Assembly (NCBI GenBank): GCA_903897985.1 | Contig: CAIUDS010000190.1 | Span: forward strand, 1-5,287 | Reading direction: 5' to 3' | DNA: 5,287 bases | From: an uncultured delta proteobacterium | Lineage (GTDB): Bacteria > RBG-13-61-14 > DRUE01 | Shown: positions 1 to 3,155 of the stretch, piece after piece | How positions within the stretch are numbered: the first letter of the stretch is position 1 | Layout: every line of letters begins with the position of its first letter | Notes under the pieces: model-generated | Seen by the model: only the letters and a program-made list of their open reading frames with translations | Told to the model about the DNA's origin: nothing | Databases searched by the model: none | Program-made: the position numbers and the translations under genes

Positions 1-164
1 GATCTTGTTTTCAACCACATCCCAGACCACCCGAAGATTTATTCCGAAATATTCATGAATTACAATGTTCCGGAAGGCGATGATCTTTTTCCATTCCAAG
101 GCATCAATGTCCGAGCCGGCTTTGATCTCCTCGGGCAGATGGCGGACGGCTTCCCCGACAATGA

Positions 165-170
165 TCAGAT
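165..170. repeat. Target site duplication, left copy (TCAGAT)
   Basis: TCAGAT directly abuts the left inverted repeat and is repeated at 333-338. The next outer bases differ (A164 against G332), so the duplication is 6 bp. One copy belongs to the ancestral hepT sequence, where it covers part of the codons for Asn-Leu-Ile. Confidence 0.85.
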
Positions 171-186
171 CCCTGATCCCCGGTTA
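171..186 (+). repeat. Left terminal inverted repeat of the element
   Basis: The arm reads CCCTGATCCCCGGTTA and is the exact reverse complement of 317-332. Pairing breaks at the next inner base (T187 against T316). Read on the minus strand in the hepT frame, this end supplies a TAA just upstream of the 3' fragment of hepT, so the fragment cannot be reached by read-through from the element. Confidence 0.92.
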
Positions 187-236
187 TGAATCGGTCGCCA
201 AGGCCAGGGTCGGTATTTAGCCGGATTTGCGAACTC

Positions 237-286
237 GTAGCGTCCCCCCTTGTGGGTGACTGGTCAGGCATAAAGCCTGACGCTAC
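237..286. repeat. Palindromic core of the element, with competing hairpins
   Basis: GTAGCGTC (237-244) pairs with GACGCTAC (279-286), and TCAGGC (264-269) pairs with GCCTGA (275-280) around a 5-base loop. The two pairings share bases 279-280, so the full-length outer stem and the full inner hairpin compete. Such a core resembles the small palindromic repeats found dispersed in many bacterial genomes and could be an older repeat nested within the element. No function is shown by this sequence. Confidence 0.6.
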
Positions 287-316
287 AACGGAAGGGATTT
301 GCAATTGCCTTCTGCT

Positions 317-332
317 TAACCGGGGATCAGGG
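317..332 (-). repeat. Right terminal inverted repeat of the element
   Basis: The arm reads TAACCGGGGATCAGGG on the plus strand, the exact reverse complement of 171-186. On the minus strand it is the first part of the element met by ribosomes translating hepT and gives the tail TLIPG followed by TAA (318-316). Confidence 0.92.
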
Positions 333-338
333 TCAGAT
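333..338. repeat. Target site duplication, right copy (TCAGAT)
   Basis: This is the second copy of TCAGAT, directly outside the right inverted repeat. Keeping this copy and deleting 165-332 gives the continuous hepT reading frame. Confidence 0.85.
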
Positions 339-460
339 TTCTCACCACCGCATCCACCGTTTTGGAATCCGCAAGGAACGACTCTTCATTCATGCCCCGG
401 GTGTAAGTTTCGATCTTTTCCGCCGCCTCAATAATATCTTCCAGGAAAAGTTTATAATCT

Positions 461-751
461 CTAGGCATAAATGATCTCTTGGTCAATATATGCTTTCAGT
501 CTCGGCTTGACCGCGTCCGCCATCACCAGGTCAACCTCGGTCCCCAGCAAATCCTCCAGGTAAAATTTCAGGTCCATATAATGGTCAAAGGTCGGCTCTT
601 CCAGTTCCACCAGGAGGTCTATGTCGCTCCCGGCTTCCGCCTGCTCCCGGACATACGATCCGAACAGACCGATCCGCTTAACCGAAAACCGCCGCGCCAT
701 CTCCTCCCGGCGAGCCGTGATCAATTCCAATATTTTTCCCTTGTCCGCCAT
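461..751 (-). CDS. mntA: MntA-type minimal nucleotidyltransferase antitoxin
   Basis: The 96-residue product is a minimal nucleotidyltransferase-fold protein. Seen: the segment GLFGSYVREQAEAGSDIDLL holds the GSX10DXD signature (G31-S32, D43, D45), and a third acidic residue lies in TEVDLVM (D74). These are the metal and ATP ligands of the fold. Known: MntA antitoxins transfer AMP from ATP to the tyrosine of the HepT RX4HXY motif and so neutralise it. The gene ends 8 bases inside hepT, the usual antitoxin-toxin order. Start choice: ATG codons in frame lie at 757 and 751 and a TTG at 772. No Shine-Dalgarno site precedes any of them, and the promoter at 759-787 puts transcription start at about 752-751, so I chose the ATG at 751 with a probable leaderless message. 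The frame is intact, so the antitoxin should still be made although its toxin is disrupted. Confidence 0.88.
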   Translation of the reverse strand: MADKGKILELITARREEMARRFSVKRIGLFGSYVREQAEAGSDIDLLVELEEPTFDHYMDLKFYLEDLLGTEVDLVMADAVKPRLKAYIDQEIIYA

Positions 752-758
752 ACCCATA

Positions 759-787
759 TTTATAAAGCCCAATCAACTGAATGTCAA
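759..787 (-). promoter_or_regulatory. Promoter of mntA-hepT, predicted to give a leaderless mRNA
   Basis: On the minus strand a perfect -35 box TTGACA (787-782) is followed after 17 bases by TATAAA (764-759). Transcription would start about 7 bases downstream of the -10 box, at about 752-751, which is the ATG chosen for mntA. This agrees with the lack of any ribosome binding site there. The calls come from consensus match only. Confidence 0.65.
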
Positions 788-867
788 AAAGATTCACCAT
801 TCGCCGCAAATACACATCCGCGGGATACTCATGGCGCAAGCGGGTGGGATGAGCAAATTGCGTTGAT

Positions 868-2115
868 CTATTTCACTCCCGCAGTCAGCTCGCGGTATTG
901 TTTGACCAGATAGGGCTCGAACTCGCGGCCGTAGAGGCTCATGCAGGCCTCGTAGCCGCCGAAGTCGTATTCCGGCGGCGTGAGCAGGTAGCCCTGCCAG
1001 TCGTTGGCGTGCGCGAAGACCATCACTTTCTTGTCCGGATGCTGCGCTTTCAACTCGAACCCGACCCCGGTGGCGGCCTCGGCGCCCACGCCGTAGATCA
1101 GGGTGTCATTCAGCTCGAGCGCCATGAACTCGCCCTGCTCGCGCGCCAGTTTTTTTCCGGCGCTCTTCATGATCCAGCCGATCCCCTTCCAGCAGCCCTT
1201 CCGGAGTTCGAGCGCCGGCATCGGCACCTGCTTGTCCATCAGCGTGATCTGGACCGAGGCGGTGAGCGCGATTTTCGGCAAATCGTTCATGACCTCTCCG
1301 GCCAGGCCGGTCCCGAGCCGGTCCATGCAGGTCAGGCCCTTCTCGGCTGGCTGACAGTTCGGGCCCTGGTCCCCGATCGGCCCGGCGAAAAACATCGCCG
1401 GCGCTCCCTCTTTTTCTTCCAAAGTCCGCTCCATCACGCCCACCCAATCGCCCGAGATTTTCATGTTGTCCGGCCCGAGCACGGTGGCGTGCGCCGCGTA
1501 ATTGACCAGGGTGGCCAGCGGTTTTCCGGAAAGGTCGGCGATCCGGATCAGGCCCAAGGCCGGGTCGGTGATGGCGTCGGGCTCCGGGTGGCGGCGGTTA
1601 TGTCCGTAGCCGGGCGCCTGATAAATGGCGGAGCCGAATTTAGCCGGCGCCAAATTTTTATCGGCCTCGCGGATGGCCCGGCTGATCTGCCGAACCAGGT
1701 AGTCGCGGTACTCGGGCACATACGGACCCAGCACCGCGATCTTGACGATCCAAATGTCCGTGTATCCGCCCGGGCCGGAATGGGTGTGGGTGGAGGTGAG
1801 CATGATGCCGTCCAGCTTCAGGTCCGCGACATTTTTGGAGACCTCGTCCTTCAGGTCGGCCAGGATCAGGAGCAGGTCATTGGAAACCAGCGCCACCTTT
1901 TTCCCGCCGTCCGAAATCACGACCGCGCGCGAATAGATTTTGTCCATCACGCCGGTGGAAATCCCGCCGTTCCTCGCCCCGTATCCCGCGAGCGGGGTGG
2001 GCATGATCGGGGTGATGTCGGCCTTGCCCACACCGGCTTGGAACTGCCCAGCCTTCAAGGGGATGGCCAAGACCAACAAAAGAATCATAAACGACAACCA
2101 TTTCCACGATTTCAT
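868..2115 (-). CDS. Secreted protein with neutral/alkaline ceramidase-type N-terminal domain
   Basis: The product has 415 residues. A signal peptide is clear: MKSWK, a hydrophobic run of about 15 residues, then a likely cut near LKAG-QFQAG. The mature part opens with VGKADITP, typical of the neutral/alkaline non-lysosomal ceramidase N-terminal domain. Other landmarks are THTHSGPGGY (H110, H112), NYAAHAT (H209), GPIGDQGPN (246-253), GAEAATG (E346) and NDWQGYLLTPPEYDFGGYE (371-389, Y383). H110 or H112, H209, E346 and Y383 fit the zinc ligands of the family by position. The nucleophile motif of true ceramidases, GDVSPN, reads GDQGPN here, so the catalytic serine is glycine. The protein also ends where full ceramidases (about 650 residues or more) carry a further domain. 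Inferred: an extracytoplasmic metal-dependent hydrolase of unknown substrate, not a proven ceramidase. The start is fixed by AAGGAG 8 bases upstream and by the signal peptide. It lies 26 bases behind the DUF89 gene, as an operon. Confidence 0.87.
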   Translation of the reverse strand: MKSWKWLSFMILLLVLAIPLKAGQFQAGVGKADITPIMPTPLAGYGARNGGISTGVMDKIYSRAVVISDGGKKVALVSNDLLLILADLKDEVSKNVADLKLDGIMLTSTHTHSGPGGYTDIWIVKIAVLGPYVPEYRDYLVRQISRAIREADKNLAPAKFGSAIYQAPGYGHNRRHPEPDAITDPALGLIRIADLSGKPLATLVNYAAHATVLGPDNMKISGDWVGVMERTLEEKEGAPAMFFAGPIGDQGPNCQPAEKGLTCMDRLGTGLAGEVMNDLPKIALTASVQITLMDKQVPMPALELRKGCWKGIGWIMKSAGKKLAREQGEFMALELNDTLIYGVGAEAATGVGFELKAQHPDKKVMVFAHANDWQGYLLTPPEYDFGGYEACMSLYGREFEPYLVKQYRELTAGVK

Positions 2116-2123
2116 TTTTGGAA

Positions 2124-2129
2124 CTCCTT
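2124..2129 (-). promoter_or_regulatory. Ribosome binding site of the ceramidase-like gene
   Basis: AAGGAG on the minus strand stands 8 bases before the ATG at 2115. It lies in the 26-base gap after the DUF89 stop and decides the start: the open frame continues upstream to 2325, but only by overlapping the DUF89 gene. Confidence 0.8.
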
Positions 2130-2141
2130 CAGCCGATTTCT

Positions 2142-2990
2142 TCAGGATTTTTTCAGCACCAGATCCCCTTCCTCCACGCCCAGGTGCGCGGCCACGGCGC
2201 CGCATTTGGCTTTGAGGATGAAGAAGATATTGGGCCGGGTGCCTTCGAGGGTTTCGTAATTGCCCTGGCCTTTGGCGATCACCAGCTCCGCGGTGTCGAG
2301 GGCTTTGAGGAACACCGGCGAACATTTCTCGCGGATCACGCCCACGAAATTGCTGCCGGTGTCAATGACCTTGACGAGCTTGTCCAGGCCCACCCGTTTG
2401 GCGTCGTCCATGATGGCGTCGTTCAGGATGGGGCCGCCGCGCACCGCGGCGATCACGGCCTTGCCCAGCTTGCGGACCTGCTCGATCAGGAGCGAGTCGA
2501 ACACGATTTCGCCGGCGTTATCGAGGATATAGAGAATGCGTTTGGCCTTGTTCAACTCCTGTTTGAAGGCCTCGAACTCGAAAATTTTGAACCCGCTCCC
2601 CTTGGCCAGTTCGAGCGTGCCTTCAATGTCCACCTTCTCTTTGATGCCGAGGTCTATCACATTCCCGACCACGCTCAAGCGCGTGGCCATTTCGAGCGGG
2701 TCGGCCGCGGTCTCGATTTCTCCGCGCAGTTCCGGCGCCAGGTCCAGAGCCAGCTTGTCGTATTTCTTGCGCGCCTCGGCAAAGGGGTCCTTCGAGCCCA
2801 TCAACTCGTTGATCTTGAAGAGCACGAGCGAGGAATTATAAGCGGGGTTTTTCTCCGGGTCGAGCGTGGGCAGCATCAGTGCCACCTGCTTCAAAACCTG
2901 GACCCGTTTATTCTCGTCCTCGGTCAGGTATGCCACGCTGGAGTGGGCCTGTTTGAGGAAACAGGGAAAACACAAACTATCGGTCTTCAT
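2142..2990 (-). CDS. DUF89 family protein (metal-dependent phosphatase / ARMT1-like fold)
   Basis: The product has 282 residues and matches the short prokaryotic DUF89 type. Seen in order: an N-terminal CFPC (C7, C10); NPAYN (49-52); DPLEMATRLSVVGNVIDLG (97-115); LDNAGEIVFD (156-165); AVRGGPILNDAIMDDA (182-197); IAKGQGNYETL (238-248); and a late AKC (C263). D157 and N158 in the DNAGE motif and D191 fit the metal ligands known from eukaryotic and archaeal relatives. Known: DUF89 proteins are metal-dependent phosphatases acting on sugar phosphates or other small phospho-metabolites, some seen as metabolite damage-control enzymes. The bacterial CxxC subgroup has no settled substrate. Start: the ATG at 2990 has GGGAGG 7 bases upstream and is preferred to the in-frame TTG at 2996. 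It is the first gene of an operon with the ceramidase-like gene, is probably cytoplasmic, and has its own promoter at 3021-3049. The frame is complete. Confidence 0.92.
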   Translation of the reverse strand: MKTDSLCFPCFLKQAHSSVAYLTEDENKRVQVLKQVALMLPTLDPEKNPAYNSSLVLFKINELMGSKDPFAEARKKYDKLALDLAPELRGEIETAADPLEMATRLSVVGNVIDLGIKEKVDIEGTLELAKGSGFKIFEFEAFKQELNKAKRILYILDNAGEIVFDSLLIEQVRKLGKAVIAAVRGGPILNDAIMDDAKRVGLDKLVKVIDTGSNFVGVIREKCSPVFLKALDTAELVIAKGQGNYETLEGTRPNIFFILKAKCGAVAAHLGVEEGDLVLKKS

Positions 2991-2997
2991 TTGCAAT

Positions 2998-3003
2998 CCT
3001 CCC
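2998..3003 (-). promoter_or_regulatory. Ribosome binding site of the DUF89 gene
   Basis: GGGAGG on the minus strand, 7 bases before the ATG at 2990, is a strong Shine-Dalgarno match. It is too close to the TTG at 2996 to serve that codon, so it decides the start. Confidence 0.85.
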
Positions 3004-3020
3004 GGTTCATCGCTCGGATT

Positions 3021-3049
3021 ATTATGCGCCAGATCAGGCTAAATTACAA
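3021..3049 (-). promoter_or_regulatory. Candidate promoter of the DUF89 / ceramidase-like operon
   Basis: On the minus strand TTGTAA (3049-3044) and CATAAT (3026-3021) are separated by 17 bases. The -10 box matches 5 of 6 consensus bases and the -35 box 4 of 6. Transcription start would fall near 3014 and leave a leader of about 24 bases containing the Shine-Dalgarno site. It is weaker than the two TTGACA promoters in the window. Confidence 0.45.
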
Positions 3050-3060
3050 TTTCGCCTTGT

Positions 3061-3095
3061 AGGTCAACAGACACTCCTGTCGGTTGACCTTTTTT
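3061..3095 (+). terminator. Intrinsic terminator-like hairpin with T tract between divergent promoters
   Basis: AGGTCAAC (3061-3068) pairs with GTTGACCT (3083-3090). After an A/G mismatch, GACA (3070-3073) pairs with TGTC (3078-3081) around a CTCC loop. The stem is followed at once by a run of six T (3090-3095), so it would act on plus-strand transcripts. No plus-strand gene lies upstream. It may insulate the restriction-modification gene from antisense transcription of the minus-strand operon, be left over from a lost gene, or be an operator, since the arms form a symmetric GGTCAAC/GTTGACC site. Confidence 0.6.
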
Positions 3096-3097
3096 GC

Positions 3098-3126
3098 TTG
3101 ACACAAAATCGCTTTAAAAGTATACT
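3098..3126 (+). promoter_or_regulatory. Promoter of the restriction-modification gene
   Basis: A perfect TTGACA (3098-3103) and TATACT (3121-3126) are separated by 17 bases. Transcription would start near 3133, about 23 bases before the ATG. The -35 box begins three bases after the T tract of the hairpin, so a protein binding the hairpin arms could also touch this promoter. Confidence 0.7.
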
Positions 3127-3155
3127 CGTTTATAGGAAGTTTGAGTTCACATAAT

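Larger units (their letters stand above)
171..332. mobile_element. 162 bp MITE-like non-autonomous element inserted in hepT
   Basis: The element has 16 bp perfect terminal inverted repeats (171-186 and 317-332) and is bracketed by a 6 bp direct repeat TCAGAT (165-170 and 333-338). It encodes no transposase and no credible protein. Its interior carries a palindromic core (237-286) and a short direct repeat GGATTTGC (223-230 and 295-302). Removing the element with one TCAGAT copy restores the hepT frame, which proves insertion into an ancestral intact gene far better than the repeats alone would. The structure matches a miniature inverted-repeat element moved in trans by a transposase elsewhere in the genome. 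The transposase family is unknown; a 6 bp duplication alone does not decide it. Confidence 0.88.
1..468 (-). pseudogene. hepT: HepT-family HEPN toxin (DUF86), disrupted by a MITE-like insertion; 3' end beyond the window
   Basis: Seen: the ATG at 468-466 overlaps the end of mntA by 8 bases and opens a frame beginning MPRDYKLFLEDII. It runs for 45 hepT residues, then enters the inserted element and stops after five foreign codons (TAA at 318-316). The rest of the gene lies on the far side of the element (164-1). Joining 468-333 to 164-1 gives exactly 100 codons with no stop, reading through VVRNLIIVGEAVRHLP and RNIVIHEYFGI. The latter holds the HepT RX4HXY motif (R77, H82, Y84 of the rebuilt protein, at about 72-49). 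Known: HepT proteins are HEPN-domain RNase toxins; in the studied Shewanella pair, MntA adds AMP to the motif tyrosine to silence the toxin. Inferred: the interrupted gene makes a 50-residue fragment without the active site, so the toxin is dead in this copy. The C-terminus lies outside the window; full HepT proteins are usually about 110-140 residues. Confidence 0.9.

Noticed and set aside
104..304. A 66-codon open frame on the minus strand spanning the element and part of hepT.
   Set aside because: It starts inside the inserted element and reads hepT in the wrong frame, without a ribosome binding site or known motif.
788..867. A possible terminator between the ceramidase-like gene and mntA.
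   Set aside because: I looked for a stem followed by a T run on the minus strand and found only a short GC palindrome (CCGCGG) without a tail. Read-through into mntA-hepT cannot be excluded.
479..913. Plus-strand open frames opposite mntA and the start of the intergenic region.
   Set aside because: They are complements of the mntA gene with no domain; the nucleotidyltransferase signature on the minus strand settles the coding strand.
898..2259. A long open frame on the plus strand, 453 codons, opposite the ceramidase-like gene.
   Set aside because: It is an antisense shadow of a GC-rich gene. The translation is low in complexity with no recognisable domain, while the minus strand carries clear family motifs, a signal peptide and a ribosome binding site.
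2116..2325. A 70-residue N-terminal extension of the ceramidase-like protein.
   Set aside because: It overlaps the DUF89 coding end, is arginine- and glycine-rich shadow sequence, and would bury the signal peptide. The ATG at 2115 has a good ribosome binding site.
2118..3062. A long open frame on the plus strand, 314 codons, opposite the DUF89 gene.
   Set aside because: The minus-strand DUF89 motifs are unmistakable. The plus-strand product is rich in His, Glu, Leu and Phe, as expected from the complement, and has no domain.
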